Counted from the stretch's first letter, positions 43,730-52,256 are shown. The stretch is DNA of 64,000 nucleotides from Candidatus Aalborgiella aggregata (GCA_016705065.1 JADIYY010000002.1:558001-622000); one strand, 5' to 3'. Notes: generated by a model not told the origin, from the letters alone. Translations and numbers: made by a program.

Positions 43730-45556
43730 TTAAGCACGCGCCTTTGCCCTCTCCTCCTCTTGCAAGCGCAGCACTCGCCGCTGCACTTTGCCTGTTGTGG
43801 TCATGGGTAAGGCATCAATGAATTCAATTTCTTTGGGGTATTCGTAGGGAGCCAACAGTGATTTGACATGCGCTTGCAGTTCGGCAATCAGGTCTTTTTC
43901 TGTTTTCTTAGAAAAATATATGCTTTTTTTGCCTGTAGCCGGCGTATTGATTGCCTGAATTGCTATATTATTTATAGCGTACATTTCAGCATAGCCCACT
44001 GCCAAAACCACATAGGCCTTGACCACCGCACCACGCTCAGCATCGGGTTTGGGCACGACGGCGGCATTGGCAACGGCTGGGTGTTTGACCAAGCAATTCT
44101 CAATTTCGCTGGGACCAATGCGGTAACCGGCTGCTTTGAACACATCGTCTGCGCGTCCTTGGTACCACAGATAACCATCGGCATCGCGTGTGGCCAAATC
44201 GCCCGTGCGGCACCAGTCGCCTGTGAATTTGGCTTGGGTAGCGGCTTCGTTTTTCCAGTAACCCAAGAAGAATATCGGGTCTGGCACGCCATGAATGTCA
44301 AAACGGTTCACCGCCACGTCGCCTGGCACGCCATCCGGGCATTCGTTGCCTTCGTCATCAATCACCGCAACCCTGTGGCCTGGGTAGGGCTTGCCCATGC
44401 TGTTGGGTTTGCTGGGGGGTCGATTTGAGCGCCTGAACAATTGCCGTACGAAGGTGGGGCAAAATAGTGAATTGATTTCGGTTTGGCCAAACATTTCGTT
44501 CACCGTCACACCCAATTGCTTTTGACAGTAGTCGTAAACCGCATCACCCACTGCTTCACCCGCACTCATGATGGCTTGCAGCTTGAGTTTGAAATGCTTT
44601 TTAGGCGATGGAAAGGCTTTCATCATCGCTTTGAGCGCGGTGGGAAACAAAAAGGTGTGCGTCACCCCATGCGTTTGCATCAATTCATACGCGGCTTCAG
44701 GGCTGAATCGGCCACGGTAAGCCACGATTTCACGACCAAAGTACAGCGTGGGTAATAGCGCATCCATCAAACCGCCTGTCCACGCCCAATCAGCGGGGCT
44801 CCAAAAAACGGCTTTGGAAGATTTGTTTTTGATGCCATCAAAGCCAAACCAGTTTTGACTGCAAACAAATCCGGTTAAGTTGCCAATCAGTGCACGGTGT
44901 GGAATCAATGCGCCTTTTGGTGGGCCTGTGGTGCCGCTGGTGTAAATCAAAATCGCGCCTTCATCCGCTTTGGTTGGCACTTGAAGCCATTCATCATTTG
45001 CTATATTTTTAGCAGCAACATAGGCAATAGATACGCTGGCTACGGGCAAAATTGTCAATAATTTTGGACAATGCGCCTGTAAACCGCGCAAAACGGGTTC
45101 TGAGATTTCATCTGCAATGGCCAGTACAGCATCTGAATCATTGATGCGGTATTCCAGCGCATCTGGCCCAAACAGCATGGACAAGGGCACAGCCACCGCG
45201 CCAATTTGCAATACCGCCATGTAGGCGACAGCCGTTTCAAAGCGCTGCGGCAGCACAATAGCGACCCGGTCACCGCGCACAACTCCTGCTTGTCGCAATT
45301 GAGCGGACAGCGCATTGGCGGCGTGCTGCAATTGGGCATAGGTGTAGGTCTGGGCAGATTTGCGGTTTCGACCAGATAGCCCAGCGGTATGTTCCCGAAT
45401 CGCTACCGCATGCGGTGTTTGCCTCGCCCAGCGCGTGCAACACACTTGGGCGATGTTGAAATTCTCTGGCACTTGCCACGCAAATTGGCTGTAAAGCGCA
45501 TCGTACTGTGTGCCGTATTGATTGTGTGGTGATGCGGGTGATTGAAGGGTCTTCAT
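43730..45556 (-). CDS. Acyl-CoA synthetase (AMP-binding) with two element insertions
   Basis: The 608-residue ANL-superfamily ligase activates an acyl group to its CoA thioester. It contains AILIYTSGTTGPPKGALIPH (P-loop), NEMFGQTEIN (A5 motif), YLWYQGRADDVFKAAGYRIGPSEIE (A8 hinge) and the C-terminal Lys in TTTGKVQRRVL. Two insertions are not family-like: EMYAINNIAIQAINTPATGK after VKAYVVLAVGY in the C-terminal domain, and VASVSIAYVAAKNIAN before the P-loop region. Both match palindromic element copies (43931-43979 and 44998-45048) in frame. The active-site motifs are unaffected. It is divergent from an alpha/beta hydrolase gene 53 bp away. Confidence 0.9.
   Translation of the reverse strand: MKTLQSPASPHNQYGTQYDALYSQFAWQVPENFNIAQVCCTRWARQTPHAVAIREHTAGLSGRNRKSAQTYTYAQLQHAANALSAQLRQAGVVRGDRVAIVLPQRFETAVAYMAVLQIGAVAVPLSMLFGPDALEYRINDSDAVLAIADEISEPVLRGLQAHCPKLLTILPVASVSIAYVAAKNIANDEWLQVPTKADEGAILIYTSGTTGPPKGALIPHRALIGNLTGFVCSQNWFGFDGIKNKSSKAVFWSPADWAWTGGLMDALLPTLYFGREIVAYRGRFSPEAAYELMQTHGVTHTFLFPTALKAMMKAFPSPKKHFKLKLQAIMSAGEAVGDAVYDYCQKQLGVTVNEMFGQTEINSLFCPTFVRQLFRRSNRPPSKPNSMGKPYPGHRVAVIDDEGNECPDGVPGDVAVNRFDIHGVPDPIFFLGYWKNEAATQAKFTGDWCRTGDLATRDADGYLWYQGRADDVFKAAGYRIGPSEIENCLVKHPAVANAAVVPKPDAERGAVVKAYVVLAVGYAEMYAINNIAIQAINTPATGKKSIYFSKKTEKDLIAELQAHVKSLLAPYEYPKEIEFIDALPMTTTGKVQRRVLRLQEEERAKARA
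43931..43979 (+). repeat. Palindromic dispersed element, copy 5 (in frame inside the acyl-CoA synthetase)
   Basis: GCCTGTAGCCGGCGTATTG, TTGCCTGAA and GCTATATTATTTATAGC lie within the coding sequence. On the gene strand the element is read in reverse and gives AINNIAIQAINTPATG with no stop. The family core is unchanged compared with the intergenic copies. Confidence 0.88.
44998..45048 (-). repeat. Palindromic dispersed element, copy 6 (in frame inside the acyl-CoA synthetase)
   Basis: On the minus strand it reads GCCCGTAGCCAGCGTATC, TATTGCCTA and GCTGCTAAAAATATAGC, the opposite orientation to copy 5. It is translated as PVASVSIAYVAAKNIAN in a variable linker before the P-loop. Two changes in the inner palindrome show it is more diverged. 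Confidence 0.8.
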
Positions 45557-45609
45557 AGAGTTCTCTTTTTTTTATTATGATGCTATTTCAGAAAATCTAA
45601 AAACATTCC

Positions 45610-46575
45610 ATGCCAACCATGCAAGCCTATAGCGTTAAACGCACACCTCGATCTGAATTTATACCCATTCGCCACATGCATTACCACGTGCTGGTTTGGG
45701 GTGATCCGCATGCCAAAAACGAACTGCCACCCTTGGTACTGATGCACGGCTGGATGGATGTGGCCGCTTCCTACCAATTCATGGTGGATGCGTTTGGCGA
45801 CGCATTCATGGCGAACCGTTTGGTGATTGCTGCCGACTGGCGTGGTTTTGGTTTGACCAAAGGCGCACCCACAGACAACTATTGGTTTCCTGATTATTTG
45901 GCCGATTTAGATGCCCTCTTGGACCACTTTTCGCCAGACAAACCCGTGGATTTATTGGGCCACAGCATGGGTGGCAATGTGGTGATGCTGTACGCCGGTA
46001 GCCGTCCAGAGCGCATACACAAGCTCATCAATTTAGAAGGTTTTGGCAGCCCAGACAACGCACCCGAGCAAGCGCCCAAACGCTATGCCAAGTGGCTGGA
46101 CGATATCAAAAGCCTGCACCGTGGCGAAAAAGATTTGAAAGCCTACAACGCGGTTGAAGGCGTGGCACGCCGTTTGATGAAAACCAACCCGCGCTTGGCA
46201 CGCGATGAAGCCGGCATGGCCAAAGCACATTGGCTGGCACGCCATTGGGCAGCAGAACAAATGACGGGCTTGGACGCTGGCAAATGGTTGATATTGGGCG
46301 ACCCCGCACACAAGCTCATCAGTGCCTATTTGTACCGCGCTGCAGAAACCATGGCGATCTATCGCAACATAGAAGCGCCCGTATTGATGGTCGAAGCCAG
46401 CGACGATTCACTGAGTCAATGGTGGGACGGCAAATACACGCTGGCCGACTTTCACGAACGCATCAAGCTCGTCAAAAACTGCAGCACACATGTCATCCCC
46501 GACACCAGCCACATGCTGCACCACGACAAACCAGAGGAGCTGGCAGGTTTGATTGAGGGGTTTCTGGCCGCCTAG
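45610..46575 (+). CDS. Alpha/beta hydrolase
   Basis: The 321-residue alpha/beta hydrolase has LVLMHGWMDVAASYQFM (oxyanion region), IAADWRGFGLTKG (strand 4) and the nucleophile elbow LLGHSMGGNVVMLYAG near residue 120. The acid is likely in EASDDSLS and the His in DTSHMLHHDKPEELA near the end. It is divergent from the acyl-CoA synthetase, with 53 bp between starts. Substrate unknown. Confidence 0.88.
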   Translation: MPTMQAYSVKRTPRSEFIPIRHMHYHVLVWGDPHAKNELPPLVLMHGWMDVAASYQFMVDAFGDAFMANRLVIAADWRGFGLTKGAPTDNYWFPDYLADLDALLDHFSPDKPVDLLGHSMGGNVVMLYAGSRPERIHKLINLEGFGSPDNAPEQAPKRYAKWLDDIKSLHRGEKDLKAYNAVEGVARRLMKTNPRLARDEAGMAKAHWLARHWAAEQMTGLDAGKWLILGDPAHKLISAYLYRAAETMAIYRNIEAPVLMVEASDDSLSQWWDGKYTLADFHERIKLVKNCSTHVIPDTSHMLHHDKPEELAGLIEGFLAA

Positions 46576-46905
46576 ATGCTACCTGTGCTTCCAGCGTGAC
46601 CTTACACGGCATGCGTGTTCTCACGACAGGCCACTACTTTTAGTTTAACCCTAGACTGTATGATTTCTATATCGACAGAGTCTATTACGTGGTCTACTTA
46701 TATGTCTATAGAGTAGGATTGCTATAGCTGCCTAATTGTAGCGATGCCGTAGCTATAGCGACCCTTAAAAAAACATCTACGAAGAATATGCACAAAGCAA
46801 CGCATTGACATCGTCAATGATGGATTATTCGGAGTTCAGCCAACTAGCGTACCAAATGATGCAGATGCATGCCATCAAGCTGGTCAACACTGTCAGGAGC
46901 AATTG
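46576..46905. other. Gene-free stretch before the island
   Basis: I see no convincing gene in this 330-bp stretch. It holds a weak GCTATAG-rich segment (46731-46760) that could be a decayed palindromic element, and a CATTGAC-ATC-GTCAATG inverted repeat at 46803-46819 of unknown meaning. A 29-codon frame (46817-46906) overlaps the GNAT start but has no family resemblance. Confidence 0.5.
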
Positions 46906-47015
46906 ATGGCTGCTGCATTCAGCATACGCCGTGCCGACTATTCAGACACTCGCGATGCCGCTGCGGTAGTGCAGTTGCTAGACGCCTATGCCAGCGACTG
47001 GGTAACTGCCGGATT
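46906..47015 (+). pseudogene. GNAT acetyltransferase N-terminal fragment
   Basis: The frame from the ATG at 46906 encodes AFSIRRADYSDTRDAAAVVQLLDAYASD, closely like the N-terminal beta-alpha unit of GNAT acetyltransferases of the form IRRADxxDxxDAAAVVxLLDAYA. After about 37 codons the resemblance stops, and the frame continues into sequence antisense to ubiD. No acetyl-CoA binding motif is present. The break lies at the edge of the GC-rich island, so the gene seems truncated by the event that placed the island. Confidence 0.65.
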
Positions 47016-47062
47016 TAGGATAAACCTTTATTTCATAGGGGCCTTGCGAACTGCTTGGCTTA

Positions 47063-48555
47063 CTAACCACGCGCCAACCCCAATCCCTCCCAAACCGCCT
47101 CCATTCGCGCCGTCACATCTGGCGTCATTGCCAAGGTGCGACCCCACTCGCGGTTGGTTTCACCCGGCCATTTATTGGTGGCATCCAGCCCCATCTTGCT
47201 ACCCAGGCCACCACGGGCGAGGCGAAGTCCAGGTAATCGATGGGCGTGTTGTCCACCAGCAGGGTGTCGCGCGTGGGGTCCATGCGGGTGGTGATGGCCC
47301 AGATGACATCCTTCCAGTCGCGCACGTTGATGTCTTCGTCCACCACCACAACGAATTTTGTGTACATGAATTGGCGCAAAAAGCTCCATATGCCAAACAT
47401 GATGCGCCGCGCGTGGCCCGGGTACGCTTTTTTGATGCTGACCACTGCCATGCGGTAGCTGCACCCCTCGGGCGGCAAATAGAAGTCGGTGATCTCGGGG
47501 TATTGGCGCTGCAGCAGCGGCACAAACAACTCATTGAGCGCCAGCCCCAACATGGCGGGCTCGTCGGGCGGTTTGCCGGTGTAGGTGGAGTGGTAGATCG
47601 GCTCGCGTTTTTGCGTGATGCGGTCGATGGTGAACACCGGGAATTCAGCCGTCTCGTTGTAGTAGCCGGTGTGGTCGCCGTAGGGGCCTTCCATGGCGTG
47701 TTCAAAACCACTGGGGTGCTTGGCGTCCGGGTAAATGTGGCCTTCCAGCACGATTTCGGCACTGGCGGGCACGCGCAGCTCGCTACCCAGTGCCTTAACG
47801 AGTTCGGTGCGACTGCCGCGTAAGAGCCCGGCAAACTGGTACTCCGACAGGCTGTCGGGCACCGGGGTCACCGCGCCCAAAATGGTGGCAGGGTCGGCGC
47901 CCAGCGCCACACACACCGGGTAGGGTTGGCCGGGGTTCAATGCGCCGTGCTCTCGGAAATCCAGCGCGCCGCCGCGGTGCGGCAGCCAACGCATGATGAC
48001 TTTGTTGCGCTCCAGCACCTGCTGGCGGTAGATGCCCAGGTTTTGCCGCGCCTTGTGCGGGCCTTGGGTGATGACCAACCCCCAAGTGATGAGCGGCGCC
48101 ACGTCGCCGGGCCAGCAGTGCTGGATGGGCAGGCGAGCCAAATCCACGTCAGCACCTTCCCACACCACCTCCTGGCAGGCGGCGCTGCGCAGCTCTTTGG
48201 GCGCCATGTTCCACAGGGTTTTGACCAGGGCGCTCATGCCCATCAGTTCCTTGAAACCCTTGGGCGCTTCGGGCTCCTTGAGCATGGCCAGCACATGGCC
48301 GAATTGGCGCACCTCTGTCACATCGGCCACGCCCATCCCTAACGCCACACGCCGCGTTGTCCCAAACAGGTTGGCCAGCACCGGAATGCTGTGGCCAGTG
48401 GGGTTTTCAAACAGCAGGGCAGGCCCACCGGCGCGCAGGGTGCGGTCGCACAGGGCGGTCATCTCCAGATGCGGAGAGACGGATGCGCTCACGCGTTTGA
48501 GTTCACCCAGTTGTTCCAACTGGGCGATGAATTCCCGCAGATCACGGTAGGCCAT
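47063..48555 (-). CDS. ubiD: UbiD-family decarboxylase, one-base frameshift
   Basis: Starting at MAYRDLREFIAQLEQLGELKRV (ATG at 48555), this is a UbiD decarboxylase of about 497 residues, the length of E. coli UbiD. It removes the carboxyl group of polyprenyl-hydroxybenzoate using the prenylated flavin made by UbiX. The family segments NLGIYRQQVLERNKVIMRWLPHRGGA and PEITDFYLPPEGCSYRMAVVSIKKAYPG are visible. After YLDFASPVV the frame breaks. The remaining residues (GLGSKMGLDATNKWPGET) are in the next frame and end at the TAG at 47063. Restoring one G near 47209-47212 gives the family sequence. The composition is GC-rich compared with neighbours outside the island. Confidence 0.9.
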
Positions 48556-48568
48556 GGGGTGGTGTCGG

Positions 48569-49147
48569 TTAAAGGAGGGTATCGGTCGGGTCGGCCACCG
48601 CCAGCCCGCCCCAGCGCGGCGCATGCACGGGGGGCAGGCCCAGCAGGTCCAGCACACGGCATACGGTGTGGTCCACCATCTCGGCAATGCTTTGCGGGCG
48701 GTGGTAGAAGCCGGGCACGGGCGGGAAAATGATGCCGCCCATCTCAGTCACGCTGGTCATGTTGCGCAAGTGGGCCAGATTCAAAGGCGTTTCGCGCACC
48801 ATCAAAATCAGGCGGCGGCGTTCTTTGAGCAGCACATCGGCGGAACGCGTAATCAGGTTGTCCGACATGCCATGAGCAATGGCCGCCAGCGTGCGCATGG
48901 AGCAGGGCGCCACCACCATGCCGTCGCACTGAAAGGACCCGCTGGCGATCGCAGCGCCCACATGGCGCACTGGGTACACCACGTCGGCCAGGGCCTCGAC
49001 CTGGGCACGCTCCATGTCCAGCTCTTGCTGCAGGTTGAGACAACCCGCCTCAGACACCGTCAAATGGGTTTGCACATTCTCCAGTTCGGCCAGCTTCTGC
49101 AAGAGACGCACACCGTAGACCGCACCGCTGGCGCCAGAGATGGCCAC
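48569..49147 (-). CDS. ubiX: Flavin prenyltransferase UbiX
   Basis: About 192 residues from a GTG give VAISGASGAVYGVRLLQKLAELENV, the UbiX N-terminal FMN/phosphate loop. The downstream segments VSEAGCLNLQQ, CSMRTLAAIAHGMSDNL and PVPGFYHRPQSIAEMV fit the family. It makes prenylated FMN for UbiD, 13 bp downstream on the same strand. The usual short lead before VAISG (for example an ATG and a K/R-rich start) is not available in this frame; the upstream codons (PPKRIV) look like UbiX but have no start codon, so one base may be missing or a start is nonstandard. Confidence 0.88.
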   Translation of the reverse strand: MAISGASGAVYGVRLLQKLAELENVQTHLTVSEAGCLNLQQELDMERAQVEALADVVYPVRHVGAAIASGSFQCDGMVVAPCSMRTLAAIAHGMSDNLITRSADVLLKERRRLILMVRETPLNLAHLRNMTSVTEMGGIIFPPVPGFYHRPQSIAEMVDHTVCRVLDLLGLPPVHAPRWGGLAVADPTDTLL

Positions 49148-49182
49148 AACGATCCGCTTGGGCGGAGTGGCTGGAGTGCAAG

Positions 49183-49590
49183 TCAGGGTGACTGCCTCGT
49201 TAGCCCCAGGGCCGAGAGGTGATTGCAGATCGGCCAGACCAGGGCGATCACCCGCTCGGCCTCCTCGGGGTCAAAGTCTTCCTGGTAGCGCTTTTTCACG
49301 CCGTACTGGGCCAATTGGTAGTGGCGGTCCGCCGCGATGCCGTGCCGTGACGGGCAGCTTTTGACACACACCAGCGGGCATCCGTCCAGCGCCACAATCG
49401 GCCGCCCCGACTGGGCAATTTTGAGCAAGTAGGGCACATCTCCCCCCACACCGGCGATACAGGACATTTCCGCCGCGCAGCGCCGGTCCAGTTGCAAAGC
49501 AACCTGGTTGGTGAGCTGCGCTGCACTATAGCACCCCGCGCAGGAGTACACGCGCGGCAGCTGGCTTTTGTCGGCTGGCATGGTGTCCAT
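49183..49590 (-). CDS. Putative zinc-binding DGC-domain protein
   Basis: The 135-residue protein has cysteine motifs YSCAGCYSAAQ near residue 17, AEMSCIAGVGG near 42 and LDGCPLVCVKSC near 72, the pattern of DGC-domain (PF08859) proteins, which are thought to bind zinc. Function is unknown. It sits in the middle of the ubi operon (ubiX 35 bp downstream, ubiT 9 bp upstream), which suggests a role in, or regulation with, anaerobic ubiquinone synthesis (inference). Confidence 0.75.
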   Translation of the reverse strand: MDTMPADKSQLPRVYSCAGCYSAAQLTNQVALQLDRRCAAEMSCIAGVGGDVPYLLKIAQSGRPIVALDGCPLVCVKSCPSRHGIAADRHYQLAQYGVKKRYQEDFDPEEAERVIALVWPICNHLSALGLTRQSP

Positions 49591-49599
49591 ATCGTCGGC

Positions 49600-50073
49600 T
49601 CAACGGGGCCGGAACTTAGCTTTCAGGCGCTCCAGCACCAACGCAGGTTTGAAGCGCTCCAAATTGAAGACTGGCAGCTCAATGGCATCAATGGTGTTTT
49701 TTACCAGCAAGCCCAGTTCGGTGTCGCCCTCCATGGACAAGCGGCGATTGAAGAACAGGGTGTCCGGGTCTTCCTGGCGACGCGCCAGCAGCACAAAGTC
49801 ATGGGCGCTGGCGCTGATGGTGAGGTCCGCGGCCCCCTTGTTCTGGCAGGCGGTGAAACGGCCATTGGCCCATGCAAAGTCAAATGTCCACTGGACGTCC
49901 GTCACCCGGAGCCGCAGCTTTTTGCCCAACAAAAATTGGGTGATGTCCGGTGTCAGGCTCTTGGCCAGTGCCAGATTCAAGGCGGTGACAAACAGCAGCG
50001 AGCCAGGGTACGCGGGCAGGCGGGACAGCAGGTCGCCCATGGGTTTGGGTAGCAAAATTTGACTGGTACTCAT
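49600..50073 (-). CDS. ubiT: SCP2-domain ubiquinone biosynthesis accessory factor UbiT
   Basis: The 157-residue protein is a small SCP2 lipid-binding domain (VTDVQWTFDFAWANGRFTACQNKGAADLTISASAHDFVLLA, then RLSMEGDTELGLLVKNTIDAIE). UbiT proteins bind isoprenoid intermediates for oxygen-independent ubiquinone synthesis with UbiU and UbiV. The assignment rests on the SCP2 domain and location next to the two U32-family genes. It is 105 bp from ubiV. Confidence 0.85.
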   Translation of the reverse strand: MSTSQILLPKPMGDLLSRLPAYPGSLLFVTALNLALAKSLTPDITQFLLGKKLRLRVTDVQWTFDFAWANGRFTACQNKGAADLTISASAHDFVLLARRQEDPDTLFFNRRLSMEGDTELGLLVKNTIDAIELPVFNLERFKPALVLERLKAKFRPR

Positions 50074-50178
50074 GCAAGCTCCGGTTGGGTTGCCAATTGC
50101 TCTAGACCAGGCTTGCCGTACCAGTAGCCATTGCAGGCCTGGCCAGGCATCAGGCTTACTATGGCTTGCATGGCCGCG

Positions 50179-50985
50179 TCAGTAGGTGATCTTCCCAGTC
50201 ATGGCACTGTGAAACAGCTTAAGAATCACCGGCGTGTGCTGTGCTTGCGGGCTGACACGCACCACATCCACACCCAAGTCGCGCATGGCACCCCATTCAG
50301 GCAGCAGGTTGTAGACTTTGGCCGACTGGGTCTGGATGCCGTTGAGCACCAAAAATCCTTCGCTTTCGCGGGTGCGCAGCATGAGACCATCGGGATGTTC
50401 AATGCAGCGGAACTGGCAATCGTCCTTGGGCAAGTTGCAATGCCGCGCGGTGAAACAGCGGGCCGAAAATGCCAGGGGCATGCGTCCGTAGGTAAAGACT
50501 TCGGTCTGCACACCGGCAGGGCGGTCTTGCTGCATCAGCGCCAGATCGTCGCGCCCCATCTCCAGAGGCATCACCCAGCGCTGGATGCCCAAAGTGGCCA
50601 TCCATTGCAGTGTAGGCACGTTGTAGATGTTGAGATGCGGACCGGCCACAAAGGGCACCTTGCCTTCCAGGCAGTGCACCGCGCCCATGTCATTGGCCTC
50701 GACCATGAAGTCGCCATTGACCGACATCTCCGCGATTTTGTGCAGGGTGGTGACGTCCGAGCCCGACTCGATCAGCACCTGGGTGGACAACACCACCTCC
50801 TTGCCCGCTTCCAGCAAACGTGCGGCAATGGTCAGCCAATCGGCCAGACGCAGTTCACGCCGGCGCGAGCACACGGTTTCGCCCAAATACACAATGTCCA
50901 CCGGCGTTGCCGCAACGGCGTCATAAAAGCTGAAAACGGCATCACGCTGCCAGTAGTACAGCAGGGGTCCTAACGCGAGTTTCAT
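50179..50985 (-). CDS. ubiV: U32 peptidase-like UbiV
   Basis: From the ATG at 50985 the product is 268 residues, opening MKLALGPLLYYWQRDAVFSFYDAVA and VDIVYLGETVCSRRRELRLADW. It shows the U32-family cysteine set: ETVCSRR, AFSARCFTARHCNLPKDDCQFRC. In UbiV these bind a 4Fe-4S cluster, and it forms a complex with UbiU that hydroxylates ubiquinone precursors without oxygen. The start overlaps the UbiU stop (TAATG), so the two are translationally coupled. The cysteine motifs look intact. The frame is open upstream to 51120 but overlaps UbiU there. Confidence 0.88.
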   Translation of the reverse strand: MKLALGPLLYYWQRDAVFSFYDAVAATPVDIVYLGETVCSRRRELRLADWLTIAARLLEAGKEVVLSTQVLIESGSDVTTLHKIAEMSVNGDFMVEANDMGAVHCLEGKVPFVAGPHLNIYNVPTLQWMATLGIQRWVMPLEMGRDDLALMQQDRPAGVQTEVFTYGRMPLAFSARCFTARHCNLPKDDCQFRCIEHPDGLMLRTRESEGFLVLNGIQTQSAKVYNLLPEWGAMRDLGVDVVRVSPQAQHTPVILKLFHSAMTGKITY

Positions 50986-52021
50986 TATTTCCAAGGCCTG
51001 TTGTAGGCTCCTAAGGTGTGTTGCTGCCCTTCGGCAACCTTGTCCAGACCACTCATCCAGGCCGGTTTGGCCGAGTAGCGGTGCGGGTTGTCGCGGCAGT
51101 TGTCGATGGCCTCGCGCCACACTTTGGTGACCTGGGCCACATAGGCCGGGCTACGCTGGCGTCCTTCAATCTTGATGGCCTTCACCCCCATTTTCATGAG
51201 CTTGGGCAACAGTTCCAGCGTATTGAGGCTGGTGGGTTCTTCAATGGCGTAGTAGTTTTTGTCGTCGCCCACATCAAAACGGCCTTTGCACAGCGTGGGA
51301 TAACCCGCGTTTTCACCGACGGCATAGCGGTCGATCAACACGCCATTCAGACGCGACTCACGTCCCTGGGGCGTTTCAACCCAGCGCACGGCCTTGGGTG
51401 GCGAACACACCCCATTGGTGTTGGGTGCTTCGCCAGTGACGTAGGAAGACAGGGCACAACGCCCCTCCACCATCACGCACAAGCTGCCAAAGCCAAACAC
51501 TTCGATCTCGACCGGCGTTTTTCCAGCACCTGCCCCACCTGGGTCAGCGACAGCACCCGGGGCAACACGGCACGGGCGATGCCAAAGTGCTGGTGGTAGA
51601 AATTGATGGCCTCGTAGTTGGTGGCCGAGCCCTGCACCGACAAATGCAGCCGCAGCTCGGGATAGTGTTTCAAGGCATAGCTCATCAGGCCGGGGTCGGC
51701 CAAAATGACGGCGTCCACCCCGTTCTGGGCGGCACGGTCAATGGCTTTGCGCCACACCTCTGTGCTGGAGGCTTGGGGGTAGGTGTTGAGCGCCAGCAGC
51801 ACTTTGCGCCCCCGGTCATGGGCGTAACGGATGCCAGTGGCGATGGCCGCCTCGTCAAAGTTCAGCCCGGCAAAGTTGCGGGCGTTGGTGGCATCGCGAA
51901 AGCCCAGATAGACGCAGTCTGCGCCATGGTCCACCGCGGCTTTGAGTGCGGGCAGGCTGCCGGCTGGACAGACCAATTCCATGGATTGAGCCGCCGCAGC
52001 TGGTGTAAAAGAGGAGTTCAT
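50985..52021 (-). CDS. ubiU: U32 peptidase-like UbiU, one-base frameshift
   Basis: Both halves are UbiU-like: MELVCPAGSLPALKAAVDHGADCVYLGF (from 51982, or MNSSF at 52021) to LPRVLSLTQVGQVLEK, then, in the other frame, VFGFGSLCVMVEGRCALSSY to the C-terminus. Restoring one A in the A-run at 51518-51522 (T-run on the plus strand) gives LEKTPVEIEVFGFGSLC, the family sequence, and a length of about 332 from 51982 (E. coli UbiU is about 331). Cluster cysteines (FGSLC, EGRC, GVCSP, PTLCKGR) are present. It partners with UbiV for oxygen-independent hydroxylation. It is divergent from DUF2249 with two FNR-type boxes between. Confidence 0.88.
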
Positions 52022-52115
52022 TATGGGCATAAAGATATAAACAGAAAGCACCTTTGGTGGCGCAGTAGTCGCGTCAGACCAGTTGGAACTGTAACAAATC
52101 GCCCCCCTCCATCTA

Positions 52116-52129
52116 ATGACCTAGATCAA
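52116..52129. promoter_or_regulatory. FNR/DNR-type box 1
   Basis: The 14-bp site ATGAC-CTAG-ATCAA matches the TTGAT-N4-ATCAA consensus at nine of ten positions if TTGAC/TTGAT are both accepted for the left half (first base differs). It lies in the divergent ubiU/DUF2249 gap. Confidence 0.65.
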
Positions 52130-52137
52130 ACAAAGTC

Positions 52138-52151
52138 TTGTTTTGAATCAA
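52138..52151. promoter_or_regulatory. FNR/DNR-type box 2
   Basis: TTGTT-TTGA-ATCAA differs from TTGAT-N4-ATCAA at one base. Its centre is 22 bp (two helical turns) from box 1. Position between ubiU and DUF2249/nnrS suits oxygen- or nitric-oxide-responsive control of both transcripts. Confidence 0.7.
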
Positions 52152-52256
52152 GTCCCTGTTCGCCGATGCGGCGTACAATCGCCCGCCCATACCTGAAAAA
52201 CCGCGTTCGTCGGATACATCGAGTAAATGCCTATTGCGTACAAACCAAGGAAAACC

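Noticed and set aside
46803..46819. CATTGAC-ATC-GTCAATG inverted repeat as a regulatory site
   Set aside because: It has no downstream intact gene to control; noted only in the gene-free stretch.
46903..47823. A 306-codon open frame on the plus strand through the ubiD region
   Set aside because: Only the first 37 codons look like a protein (GNAT). The rest is antisense to ubiD, is low in family-like sequence and shows unusual composition.
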